Assembly (NCBI GenBank): GCA_028715725.1
Contig: JAQURG010000002.1
Span: 115,032 to 179,031, forward strand
From: Methylococcales bacterium
GTDB taxonomy: Bacteria > Pseudomonadota > Gammaproteobacteria > Methylococcales > Methylomonadaceae
Length of the DNA stretch: 64,000 bases
Direction: 5' to 3'
The notes under the pieces are model-generated. The model had not been told where the DNA came from. It saw nothing but the letters and a program-made list of their open reading frames with translations, and searched no databases. Both the position numbers and the translations under genes were made by a program. Each line of letters begins with the position of its first letter. Positions within the stretch are counted from its first letter, which is position 1. Shown here in pieces: positions 45,601 through 54,305 of the stretch.

Positions 45601-46271
45601 AGTTTGATATGCCCTTCTGAAGACAACGGTTTTATGCTGGCCGTGCCCTTCCAGTCCAGATGCCCGCCTGCCGCCAGCGTCAGCGATAAACCCAAACGAG
45701 CATGATTGTCTGCATGCGTGGTAAAATCTTCAATATCAATATTTATCTGATCAATAGCCTCTGTTACAGATTTCGCAAAACTGGCATCTTCCCATACCAT
45801 TTTTCCTTCTGTTATGGATATTTTCTTAATATTGACAGGAAAAGCCTGGCCGTTTTCCTCTTTTTTTTCAGTCTTGGCCTTGAACAAATCCTGAAAATTC
45901 AATGTTCCATCTTTTTGTTTGGCGATATGAATAAACGGATTCCTTAGCGAAACCTTATCAAGAGCCAGCGATAATTGTCTGATAGATCGGAAGAATCCCG
46001 TTTTGATATAAAGATTATCGAATGCTGTAAAGGGCTGTCCATTGTGCTCTTCAATCCTGAACCCCTGAATGCTGATAGATAAAGGAAACGGCTGAACCTG
46101 AATTTTTGAAATTGACGATTTTCTTCCTGTTTCCTGTTGAATAATTTCAGGAATTTTCGACTTTAATACGGCCGGAAGAATATAAACCAAGGCCGCGGCA
46201 TAAATTAGCAGTAGGCCGCCCGCAATCAAAACCGGTTTTTTAGCAGTGGATATGATGTGTCGAATATTCAT
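42660..46271 (-). CDS. DUF748/AsmA-like envelope protein with an internal duplication
   Basis: A 1203-residue inner-membrane-anchored, mostly periplasmic protein. One membrane helix (about 13-33) leads to long beta-rich AsmA/DUF748 repeats. Two long copies of one module are plain: each begins with KMPAF and continues through DFNL, a W-L-x-x-x-G-x-I-N-Y-x-T-L-F-P stretch, PWKIKVN and INLKPINFKLTNYSN-like text, at residues 291-514 and 515 to about 740 (period 224). The C-terminal 200 residues carry a helical, OmpA-like tail with RAQVIANYLVQTGGVSRERIFILD. AsmA-family proteins affect outer-membrane assembly or lipid transport; the exact role here is unknown. No operon partner. Confidence 0.85.
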   Translation of the reverse strand: MNIRHIISTAKKPVLIAGGLLLIYAAALVYILPAVLKSKIPEIIQQETGRKSSISKIQVQPFPLSISIQGFRIEEHNGQPFTAFDNLYIKTGFFRSIRQLSLALDKVSLRNPFIHIAKQKDGTLNFQDLFKAKTEKKEENGQAFPVNIKKISITEGKMVWEDASFAKSVTEAIDQINIDIEDFTTHADNHARLGLSLTLAAGGHLDWKGTASIKPLSSEGHIKLENIKLKTIQALALPDTALFRLNGTEMLEADYNFRYARNNLQLNVNKGRLGIVDFQLLEKGKNRNLIKMPAFALQGIDFNLDQRTIFVEAVSANDADFQAWLDAQGNINYLTLFPAANAGKSANKTAANAVSVEPKKAPWKIKVNSAAFNNFGLNFADQTLKNPVAINLKPINFKLTNYSNETGAIAPFQLDAGVNKTGSIKAVGDAVIQPFSAKAAINAKNIALQNFQAYVAGFVNLEVIDGKFNTDGNAVVTAPQNDKLTVTFKGNTGITNLLIKDPLLKGKDREKVLLKMPAFTVQDIDFNLGNREIVLDSISANNAEFEAWLNPEGVINYQTLFPEANAAGNNANHTMAPTVEPNVSPWKIKVNNMAITDCGLNFEDRTLKKPVVMNLKPINFKLTNYSNQTGGRLPVQLSVGMNKTGLLTLKGDTVIEPLSAELDLDAKNIELETFQPYFDRFVRLDVIDGALHIDGKLSVAKQKQGKLDVKFKGDTGIASLLTRDQVLNKDLVKWEELALKDFAVDLSANRYTAAALVVDKPYARVTIRKDKTVNFNDIVISDKSKSGARPKTAPDKRTDSSKPYFKLGKIQVKDGSSDFSDLSLILPFAAEIKGLDGGARDISSEQNSTVPFALWGNAYDLAPVDVKGEVSPYQGDYNVEINFNGLPMPLISPYMVQFAAYKVEKGKMTLGLKYNLANKVLTASNSIFIDQFELGEKVENPDAVSLPLKLAVALLKDPSGKIKMDVPITGSLEDPKFSIGAIITDALVNVLGKVVTSPFRALASLVGSEKDMSTISFTAGYSFLGKQQREKLDKLAKALEKRPVLNIDIKGAAYQEQDWPIIREDALYEQLKRRRAAEINKEAETKIREEYVELTDDDYKRLLADMFIEKFPLLAEKSFLGMPKLTNPQAGDFYQVAKQKLFTIIKPEPDRLKQLASARAQVIANYLVQTGGVSRERIFILDTAIDPERNNNDIVSILSLNAG

Positions 46272-46309
46272 AAATTCCAGATGATTTAATCGGCACTACC
46301 CTGTAACCT

Positions 46310-46331
46310 AAAAAGCGGCTTCCAAAGCCGC
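46310..46331 (-). terminator. intrinsic terminator of glnK-amtB
   Basis: On the minus strand GCGGCTT-TGG-AAGCCGC followed by TTTTT, 32 bases past the amtB stop. Confidence 0.85.
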
Positions 46332-46362
46332 CTTATTGATGTCGGCAATTCTATTACAACGC

Positions 46363-47655
46363 TTATAAATCAGAATAGCCGCTCTCTTCATGCAAAACCG
46401 TATCCAACCCTTGCATTTCTTCATCAGACGTCACGCGCAAGCCTATCCATTTATCCAGTCCTTTTAAAATCAGGTAACTGAATAAACCGCTCCAGGAAGC
46501 CGTAACCAGGACACCTAAAGCCTGAACACGGACCTGATCGATGATCGAAACACCTTCAGCCAGCCCCAGCCCCCCCAGACTACTCGCGGCAAAGACGCCG
46601 GTCAATAATGATCCAACAATTCCGCCAATGCCATGAACAGGAAATACATCCAGAGAATCATCAATTATCAGGGTGCGTTTTACATATTGGGTGGCGTAAA
46701 AACACACAAAGCCCGCAGTAACACCAATCACCAGCGCTCCCCCCGGGCCAACAAAACCTGAAGCCGGTGTAATGGTGCCCAATCCTGCGACCATGCCCGT
46801 CACGATACCTAATACACTGGGTTTGCCAAAACGTATCCATTCAATAAACATCCATGTTAGCGCCCCTGAAGCCGCGCCGATATGCGTCGCTAACATAGCC
46901 ATTCCGGCACGCCCATCCGCTGTCAAGGCGCTACCTGCATTAAAGCCAAACCAGCCCACCCACAACATGCCTGCTCCTGTTACGACCATGGTCATATTGT
47001 GCGGCGGCATCGCAGTAGTTGGAAAACCTCTTCTTTTGCCTAACACCAGGGCGGAAACCAAAGCGGCAATGCCCGCATTCACATGAATCACAATGCCGCC
47101 GGCAAAATCCATCACGCCTAAACCGGCCAGCCAGCCGCCGCCCCATATCCAGTGGCAAACCGGCATATAAACGATACACAGCCATAAGCCGCTAAACCAC
47201 AGCATCGCCGAGAATTTCATGCGTTCAGCAAATGCGCCGACAATTAAAGCAGGCGTAATAATGGCAAAGGTCATCTGAAACATAAAATAAACGGTTTCGG
47301 GAATATCCCCTGTCAGCGCCCCGGTGCTGATGTCGGGAAGAAAGGCTTTGGAATATCCGCCGATGAATTTTTGCAGCTCTCCGCCATCGGCAAAAATAAA
47401 ACTGTAAATTCCTGCCAGCCAAAGAAGAGAAACCAGGCAGGTAATGGCAAAACACTGCATTAAAACCGAAAGCACGTTCTTGCTTCTGACCAAGCCGGCA
47501 TAAAACAATGACAAGCCAGGGATTGTCATAAACAGGACCAACCCGGTGGAAGTTAAAATCCAGGCCGTATTCGCCTGATTTAATTGGCCAGCTAAAGAAA
47601 CAGTGGGAAGCAATAGCAAGCCTGGCAGCAGCTTTTTTGTTAGGGTAAAAGTCAT
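46363..47655 (-). CDS. amtB: ammonium transporter AmtB
   Basis: A 430-residue Amt/Rh channel for ammonium in the inner membrane. It has a signal peptide (about 1-22), then eleven membrane helices. Family landmarks include FYAGLVRSKNVLS, FAERMKFSAMLWF, the twin-region GGIVIHVNAGIAALVSALV with the first pore histidine, PPHNMTMVVTGAGMLWVGWFGFNAGS and FPVHGIGGIVGSLLTG with the second pore histidine. It lies 17 bases after glnK, the standard pair in which PII GlnK plugs the channel when nitrogen is plentiful. Confidence 0.97.
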   Translation of the reverse strand: MTFTLTKKLLPGLLLLPTVSLAGQLNQANTAWILTSTGLVLFMTIPGLSLFYAGLVRSKNVLSVLMQCFAITCLVSLLWLAGIYSFIFADGGELQKFIGGYSKAFLPDISTGALTGDIPETVYFMFQMTFAIITPALIVGAFAERMKFSAMLWFSGLWLCIVYMPVCHWIWGGGWLAGLGVMDFAGGIVIHVNAGIAALVSALVLGKRRGFPTTAMPPHNMTMVVTGAGMLWVGWFGFNAGSALTADGRAGMAMLATHIGAASGALTWMFIEWIRFGKPSVLGIVTGMVAGLGTITPASGFVGPGGALVIGVTAGFVCFYATQYVKRTLIIDDSLDVFPVHGIGGIVGSLLTGVFAASSLGGLGLAEGVSIIDQVRVQALGVLVTASWSGLFSYLILKGLDKWIGLRVTSDEEMQGLDTVLHEESGYSDL

Positions 47656-47672
47656 CCTTATTTCCTAAATGC

Positions 47673-48023
<351 letters not shown>

Positions 48024-48149
48024 TTATTGTTTAACAAAAATAATTCATTATGCAGGGCTGCAATAATATACGTAATAAATAAATATACAATTATTAGGGG
48101 GTTTTTATAACGACGAAAAGCATCCATGTACTGTAGCGTTATGCAGCTT

Positions 48150-48191
48150 GTCCAAGCTTTTACATAGCCAGTCCAAGCTTTTACATAGCCA
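48150..48191. repeat. 21-bp direct repeat, two copies, upstream of glnK
   Basis: Two identical head-to-tail 21-base units at 48150-48170 and 48171-48191. On the minus strand each contains GG, ten bases, GC within TGGC...AAGCTT, i.e. the spacing but not the full consensus of a sigma-54 promoter. They lie about 140-180 bases before the glnK start, where nitrogen control would be expected. Confidence 0.6.
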
Positions 48192-48314
48192 GGTTGGCAT
48201 GCGCCAAAGGCCGAGCCATAAACTTTGGAAAAAAAGAGGCCGATAAACTCATCCGGATAATTACATGCAATCTGATTTTGTACTGAATGGTTGCTATCTT
48301 CATCAACCGACCGC

Positions 48315-48342
48315 CTTGAAAAACGACTCAATCCCCCCACAT
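48315..48342 (+). promoter_or_regulatory. sigma-32 heat-shock promoter of clpB
   Basis: CTTGAAA at 48315-48321, a 13-base spacer and CCCCACAT at 48335-48342, close to the classical sigma-32 consensus (CTTGAAA, 13-15 bases, CCCCATNT). Transcription would start near 48350, about 30 bases before the clpB ATG. Confidence 0.85.
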
Positions 48343-48379
48343 TAGCAATTATTAAATAACTTTTTTAAAGGTAAATACT

Positions 48380-50956
48380 ATGCGGATGGATAAATTAACC
48401 AGCAAGTTTCAAACAGCACTGGCTGATGCTCAAAGTCTGGCCTTGGGAAAGGATCACCAATTTATTGAACCGGTGCATTTAATGCTGGCCTTGCTGGACC
48501 AGGAAGGCGGCACTGTGAAACCCTTGCTGTCTCAGCTCGGCATCAATACGCAATTGCTGCGGTCAGAACTGGTCAAGGAAATGGGGCGTATCGCCACCGT
48601 CACCGGTTCAGGCGGCGATGTCCAGGTATCCAATGAATTATCGAGATTGCTTAATTTAACCGATAAATTAGCCCAGAAACGCAACGATAAATTCATCTCC
48701 AGTGAATTATTTCTGCTGGCCGCTTGTGAGGAAAAAGGGGTTTTAAATGACCTGCTCAAAAAAGCAGGCATCATTAAGAAAAATGTCGAAATAGCGATAG
48801 ATAAAATGCGCGGCGGTGAGGCGGTTGATGATCCCAATGCTGAAGATCAGCGTCAGGCCTTGAGTAAATACACTATCAATCTGACCGAGCGCGCAGAGCA
48901 AGGGAAACTTGATCCTGTGATCGGACGGGATGATGAAATTCGCCGGACAATTCAGGTCTTGCAGAGACGCACCAAGAACAACCCCGTGTTGATCGGGGAG
49001 CCCGGAGTAGGGAAAACAGCCATTGTTGAAGGTCTGGCGCAGCGTATAGTCAACGGCGAAGTACCCGAGGGCATTAAGGGCAAACAGGTATTAGCCCTGG
49101 ATATGGCGGCATTGATTGCCGGTGCGAAATTTCGCGGTGAATTTGAAGAGCGTCTGAAAGCGGTTTTAAATGATCTTGCCAAACAGGAAGGCCAGGTTAT
49201 CCTTTTTATTGACGAGCTGCATACCATGGTAGGCGCAGGCAAGGCAGAAGGCTCAATGGATGCGGGCAATATGTTAAAACCCGCCCTGGCGCGTGGCGAA
49301 CTGCATTGTGTTGGCGCAACCACGCTGGATGAATATCGCAAATATGTCGAAAAAGATGCGGCGCTGGAACGTCGTTTTCAAAAAGTACTGGTTGATGAAC
49401 CGTCTGTTGAAGATACCGTGGCGATTTTGCGCGGCTTGAAAGAAAAATACGAAGTGCATCACGGTGTTGATATTACTGACCCGGCCATTGTCGCTGCGGC
49501 AAGTTTATCTTACCGCTACATATCCGACCGTCAATTGCCGGACAAGGCCATTGACCTGATTGATGAAGCCGCCAGCCGCATACGCATGGAAATTGATTCC
49601 AAACCGGAGGAGATGGACAGGTTATACCGGCGTTTGATTCAGTTAAAAATTGAACAGGTCGCGCTTAGAAAAGAGGCTGACTCCGCTTCCAAAAAACGTC
49701 TGGAGATACTGGAGCAGGAAATCGCCGAACTGGAAAAAGAATATTCTGATCTGGAAGAAATCTGGAAGGCTGAAAAAGCTTCATTGCAAGGCTCAGCATC
49801 GATTAAGGAAAAGCTCGAGCATGCCAGAACGGAACTTGAAGCAGCAAGTCGCGCGAACGATTTGGCGCTTATGTCGGAATTACAGTACGGAATTATACCC
49901 GCCCTGGAAAAGCAATTAGGTATGGCAGGATCGGCTGAAACCCATAAAATGACCTTATTGAGGAACAAGGTCACTGAAGAAGAAATTGCCGAAGTTGTCT
50001 CAAAATGGACAGGAATTCCTGTGTCGAAAATGATGGAAGGCGAGCGCGACAAGTTATTACGCATGGAAGAAGCGCTCAGTAAACGAGTCGTCGGTCAGGA
50101 TGAAGCGCTTAAAGCGGTCAGTAACGCCATACGCCGTTCCAGAGCCGGACTATCCGATCCCAACCGCCCTAATGGTTCATTTTTATTCCTGGGCCCGACC
50201 GGCGTGGGCAAGACGGAATTGTGCAAAGCTTTGGCGGAATTTATGTTTGATACGGTTGATGCGATGGTGCGTATTGATATGTCCGAGTTTATGGAAAAAC
50301 ATTCAGTCGCCCGTCTGATTGGCGCGCCTCCGGGTTATGTAGGCTATGAAGAAGGCGGTTATTTAACCGAACTGGTCAGACGTAAACCGTATTCAGTTAT
50401 TCTGATGGATGAAATTGAAAAAGCGCATCATGATGTTTTCAATGTCTTGCTGCAAGTCCTGGATGATGGCCGTTTGACCGATGGCCAAGGCAGAACCGTT
50501 GATTTCAGAAATACGATCATCGTGATGACTTCCAATCTGGGTTCGGACGTTATTCAGGAGTTGTCAGGCGAAGCGCTATATCCGGTTATGAAAGCGGCTG
50601 TTATGGAAAAAGTCAGCCAGCACTTTCGGCCAGAGTTTATTAACCGTATTGATGAAGCAGTAGTTTTCCATCCGTTGGGGCGTGAACAAATCAGAGCCAT
50701 TTCCGGCATTCAGATTGAATACTTGCGCCAGCGTTTACAAGAGCGGGAAATCGGTTTTGAAATTAGTGCCGAAGCCCTGGATTTGTTAGGAGAAGCAGGA
50801 TTTGATCCGGTTTATGGCGCCAGACCGTTGAAACGCGCGATACAGCAACAGCTCGAAAACCCGATGGCGCAACAGATACTGGCCGGTTATTTCATCGCCG
50901 GCGATACAATAAAAGTGGATGTTGACAATGAAGGGTTACAATTTATAAAGGCTTAA
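48380..50956 (+). CDS. clpB: disaggregase ClpB
   Basis: An 858-residue Hsp100 chaperone that pulls proteins from aggregates with DnaK. It has a Clp-N domain (about 1-145), AAA+ domain 1 with GEPGVGKT (about 206-213), a ClpB-type coiled-coil middle domain (about 410-530, rich in Leu/Glu/Lys), AAA+ domain 2 with GPTGVGKT (about 610-617) and a C-terminal small domain. It lacks the IGF-type ClpP loop, as expected for ClpB. AAGGT precedes ATG. The sigma-32 promoter fits heat induction. A 10-bp hairpin follows the gene. Confidence 0.98.
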   Translation: MRMDKLTSKFQTALADAQSLALGKDHQFIEPVHLMLALLDQEGGTVKPLLSQLGINTQLLRSELVKEMGRIATVTGSGGDVQVSNELSRLLNLTDKLAQKRNDKFISSELFLLAACEEKGVLNDLLKKAGIIKKNVEIAIDKMRGGEAVDDPNAEDQRQALSKYTINLTERAEQGKLDPVIGRDDEIRRTIQVLQRRTKNNPVLIGEPGVGKTAIVEGLAQRIVNGEVPEGIKGKQVLALDMAALIAGAKFRGEFEERLKAVLNDLAKQEGQVILFIDELHTMVGAGKAEGSMDAGNMLKPALARGELHCVGATTLDEYRKYVEKDAALERRFQKVLVDEPSVEDTVAILRGLKEKYEVHHGVDITDPAIVAAASLSYRYISDRQLPDKAIDLIDEAASRIRMEIDSKPEEMDRLYRRLIQLKIEQVALRKEADSASKKRLEILEQEIAELEKEYSDLEEIWKAEKASLQGSASIKEKLEHARTELEAASRANDLALMSELQYGIIPALEKQLGMAGSAETHKMTLLRNKVTEEEIAEVVSKWTGIPVSKMMEGERDKLLRMEEALSKRVVGQDEALKAVSNAIRRSRAGLSDPNRPNGSFLFLGPTGVGKTELCKALAEFMFDTVDAMVRIDMSEFMEKHSVARLIGAPPGYVGYEEGGYLTELVRRKPYSVILMDEIEKAHHDVFNVLLQVLDDGRLTDGQGRTVDFRNTIIVMTSNLGSDVIQELSGEALYPVMKAAVMEKVSQHFRPEFINRIDEAVVFHPLGREQIRAISGIQIEYLRQRLQEREIGFEISAEALDLLGEAGFDPVYGARPLKRAIQQQLENPMAQQILAGYFIAGDTIKVDVDNEGLQFIKA

Positions 50957-50981
50957 CCTATCAGCTTTAACTTTGAGTCAG

Positions 50982-51010
50982 CCGGGCGAGCCTTATTTTC
51001 GCTCGCCCGG
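50982..51010. terminator. shared hairpin between clpB and ftsH
   Basis: A perfect 10-bp GC-rich stem (CCGGGCGAGC / GCTCGCCCGG, 9-base loop) 25 bases past the clpB stop, in the gap between convergent clpB and ftsH. There is no strong T run on either side. Confidence 0.7.
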
Positions 51011-51108
51011 TCTGTAATTAAGGCTTGCCTGTCAATCAAACAAATAAAGTCATCAAATCCGGTTCGAATAACAATCTTCGTAAAAATGCCGGCTTCAAGA
51101 TCAATATC

Positions 51109-53025
51109 TCAAGCAAAACTTTCGCCGGGTTGCAATAAATTGTTGTGATTATTTGCATGACCGTTTAATTCCTTAAAAGAGCCCAGGCTTTGCATATTGC
51201 CTTTTTCCCTGGGAGGCCGAGCTTCCTTTTCAGCCATGAGATCGTCAATCTGCCAATGGTCGAGCGTTTCCCATTTCATTAAAGCGTCTGCCATCAGATG
51301 CAGAATTTGGATATTTTCCTGCAAAATTTTCTCGGCACGGTAATAGTTGCGATCGATTACCGAGCGAATTTCTTCATCAATCATTTGCGCAACTTTACCG
51401 GATACCGCGTTGCCTTGTGCTCCCGGATGACCGAACACAGCCTGGCCGGTTTCTTCTCCGTAAGTGAGCGGTCCGAGTTTATCGGACAAGCCCCAGCGGG
51501 TAACCATCTTTCTGGCCAATTCAGTCGCTCTTTCAATATCATTGGATGCGCCGGTAGTCACTCGGTCATCGCCGAAAATCAGCAGTTCTGCAAGCCGGCC
51601 GCCGAACAGACTGGCTATCTGGCCTTCCAGTTTACGCTTGCTGGCGCTGTATTGATCATTTTCCGGCAGAAACATCGTAATACCCAGCGCCCGTCCTCTG
51701 GGCATAATGCTTACTTTGTAGACAGGATCGTGATCCGGCATCAACCGACCGACAATGCAGTGCCCAGCCTCATGATAGGCCGTTAAGCGTTTGTCGTCTT
51801 CGCTCATCACCATCGTGTGCTTTTCGACGCCCATCAATATCTTATCCTTGGCCTTTTCAAGATGCGCCATGTTGACTTCAAGCAGATCGGAACGCGCCGC
51901 CAACAAAGCCGCTTCATTCACCAGATTGGCCAGCTCCGCTCCTGAAAACCCGGGCGTACCGCGAGCAATAAAACTTACTTCAACATCTTCCGCCGTCGGC
52001 ACTTTCTGCAAATGGACTTTTAATATCTGTTCCCGGCCCCGCACATCAGGCAAGCCAACATTAACTTGCCGATCAAAACGGCCGGGTCTTAATAATGCAT
52101 CATCCAGCACATCCGCACGATTAGTCGCGGCAATTACAATAATACCTTCATTATCTTCAAAACCGTCCATTTCAACCAGCAGTTGGTTAAGAGTTTGCTC
52201 ACGCTCTTCATTACCGCCGCCCATGCCTGAACTGCTCCTTTTTCTGCCGACAGCATCAATTTCATCGATAAAGATAATGCAGGGAGAGTGCTCTTTTGCC
52301 TGGGTAAATAAGTCTCTCACCCGTGAGGCACCAACACCGACATACATTTCAACAAAATCAGATCCGGAAATAGAGAAGAACTTAACTTTAGCCTCACCGG
52401 CGATGGCTCGGGCTATCAGGGTTTTGCCGGTTCCGGGAGGTCCGATCATCAATACGCCGCGCGGAATTTTACCACCCAGTTTTTGAAACTTTTGCGGTGC
52501 TTTTAAGAAATCAACCAGCTCTACAACATCTTCTTTTGCTTCTTCACAACCTGCAACATCCGCAAAAGTTATTTTCACCTGATCTTCATTAAATATTTTT
52601 GCCTTGTTTTTCTGAAAGGCGAACTTGACTGATCCCCTGCTGTTCTTTTGCATTTTTTGCATAAAATAAAACAATACGGCGATTAGAATGACCATCGGAA
52701 ACCAGGAAATAAAAATGTCCACAAGCAATGACTGTTGCTCCGGCGCAGGAGCTCGGATCTGAGCTCCGGTTGCCAGCAACTCATCAATTAGATTGGGATC
52801 TCCCGGATTATAGGTTTCATAATCTTCCCCGGCAGAAGTTCGAAATTTTATGACCTTGCCTGAAATTTCCACTTTCTCAATCCGGCCGGCCTTGACCTGT
52901 TTAATAAACGAAGAATAAGCTAAATCCGCCTTATATTCAGGCACCGAATCTAATCGATCATACAATATCACTGCGCCACTAATTAAAACTCCGATCGATA
53001 CGGCGGCTAATAAATACGTCTTCAT
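51109..53025 (-). CDS. ftsH: membrane AAA+ metalloprotease FtsH
   Basis: A 638-residue protease anchored in the inner membrane by two helices (about 5-22 and 103-123) with a small periplasmic domain between them. The AAA+ core has GPPGTGKT (about 196-203), [14 protein letters not shown] and the second-region-of-homology arginines. The zinc site is HEAGH, with a later conserved Asp. I chose ATG 53025 because GGAGG lies at ideal spacing before it; an upstream in-frame start gives 23 non-family residues. The tail after about 610 (Asn/His-rich, GESFA end) is variable. It is not linked to rlmE here, and this may be a second ftsH copy. Confidence 0.95.
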   Translation of the reverse strand: MKTYLLAAVSIGVLISGAVILYDRLDSVPEYKADLAYSSFIKQVKAGRIEKVEISGKVIKFRTSAGEDYETYNPGDPNLIDELLATGAQIRAPAPEQQSLLVDIFISWFPMVILIAVLFYFMQKMQKNSRGSVKFAFQKNKAKIFNEDQVKITFADVAGCEEAKEDVVELVDFLKAPQKFQKLGGKIPRGVLMIGPPGTGKTLIARAIAGEAKVKFFSISGSDFVEMYVGVGASRVRDLFTQAKEHSPCIIFIDEIDAVGRKRSSSGMGGGNEEREQTLNQLLVEMDGFEDNEGIIVIAATNRADVLDDALLRPGRFDRQVNVGLPDVRGREQILKVHLQKVPTAEDVEVSFIARGTPGFSGAELANLVNEAALLAARSDLLEVNMAHLEKAKDKILMGVEKHTMVMSEDDKRLTAYHEAGHCIVGRLMPDHDPVYKVSIMPRGRALGITMFLPENDQYSASKRKLEGQIASLFGGRLAELLIFGDDRVTTGASNDIERATELARKMVTRWGLSDKLGPLTYGEETGQAVFGHPGAQGNAVSGKVAQMIDEEIRSVIDRNYYRAEKILQENIQILHLMADALMKWETLDHWQIDDLMAEKEARPPREKGNMQSLGSFKELNGHANNHNNLLQPGESFA

Positions 53026-53212
53026 AATGCCTCCAGGCCGGGGCCAACCGGCAGCTAATGTAAACCTCAAACAGACTAATACTGCATGAAGCATGGTTTA
53101 ACATTCACATAAGAAATCTGCACGGGTCAGTTCCGACTAGGCATTAGCGATTCATTATGCCTATATTCCTTCACTGGCAAAATAATATAAGCATTTTTAA
53201 GGCCATAATTTT

Positions 53213-53241
53213 ATATAAAATATAAGTTATTGAATAGTCAA
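53213..53241 (-). promoter_or_regulatory. candidate promoter of ftsH
   Basis: On the minus strand TTGACT (53236-53241), 17-base spacer and TTATAT (53213-53218), about 190 bases before the ATG. The region is very AT-rich, so the match is only moderately informative. No sigma-32 motif was found. The rest of 53026-53617 holds no gene. Confidence 0.4.
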
Positions 53242-53617
53242 TAAATTAATACGATAACAAGCTTTAAATCAAGTTTTCTGTCTTTAACCCGTTTTAATTT
53301 GCACCATTTTAAAGCAAGCCATTCTCATGTTAAAAAAATTGCCCAGTTTCTAAATGTGCCGTTCATAGCGGCTCGCTTTCCCGGACTCATCATTTCTCCT
53401 TCGTGCAAAAGCTCTCGCCCGGCTTTTTGAAGGAATAGTTTTTTGCCTGTTTTTCATCCCGCTAATAAAACCGGCCGTACAAAACTTATAGCCACGCTGT
53501 TTCTTTTCCCTGGAAATCACCGGTCTTTATGAAACCGGGCTTATCTGAGCTACTATAAACAAAACATGGCTGACTACAGCCTGGAGCACAATTTTTTCTA
53601 CTTCCATTTAGAGATTC

Positions 53618-54160
53618 ATGAAAAGGCTATTCGCGAACATTAAAGAGGAATTCCAGGCATTGCTCCCGCCAGCCCTGTTTTTCTTCTTTGCCCTGCATAT
53701 TCTTGTACTTATCCGCACTCTTATGCTGAAAGGAACAGGGATTATCCTCAGCACATCGGTATCGGTAACAGTGGCAGCCCTGATTTTAGGCAAGGCGGTG
53801 GTGATTGCGGCCTTAATGCCGATCATCAATCGCTACCCCATAAGCCGCTGGCATACAATATCGCCTGGAAAACCACTCTCTACTTTCTGGTAGCCATGCT
53901 CGTCTATTATCCGGAACGCCTCGTCGAATTCTGGCGAGAAGCAGGCAGTTTGGTTGTCGCTAATGAGAAAACTGCTCGCCGCAATGGTATGGTCACATTT
54001 CTGGGTCATCCAGATCCTGCTTATGGTATTGATTTTGATGTACTGCACAATGAGAGAACTCATCCGCATCATTGGAGCGGCTAACGTACGGCATTTGTTC
54101 TTTGGGCCAATACCGGTAATCGTGGTGGTAGCGAAGCGTGAGCAGGGTAATGACGAATAA
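53618..54160 (+). pseudogene. membrane protein gene broken by two compensating frameshifts
   Basis: Joining three frames gives one protein of about 181 residues with four hydrophobic segments. It runs from MKRLFANIKEEFQ through MPIINRYP, into HKPLAYNIAW and YYPERLVEFW, and on to LLAAMVWSHFW, ending in VAKREQGNDE. The family is an unnamed bacterial inner-membrane type. The first shift is a lost C in a four-C run at 53837-53839 (five would restore frame). The second is an extra A in a four-A run at 53968-53971 (three would restore it). Frame is normal before and after. Either the gene is dead or the assembly has two homopolymer errors; the intact sequence between them favours error or very recent loss. 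Confidence 0.7.
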
Positions 54161-54305
54161 TGCAGGAAAGCGCCACAAACTGTGTTGCCTGAGCAATTGT
54201 CCAACGAAAACCTGTCTGTTTAAGCGATTGTTGGCTTTAGCAGAATAGGCGCTGCCTGATTTTGCTTAAACTGTGCGGCTCACCCCTCCTGCTGACGGTC
54301 TTTTC

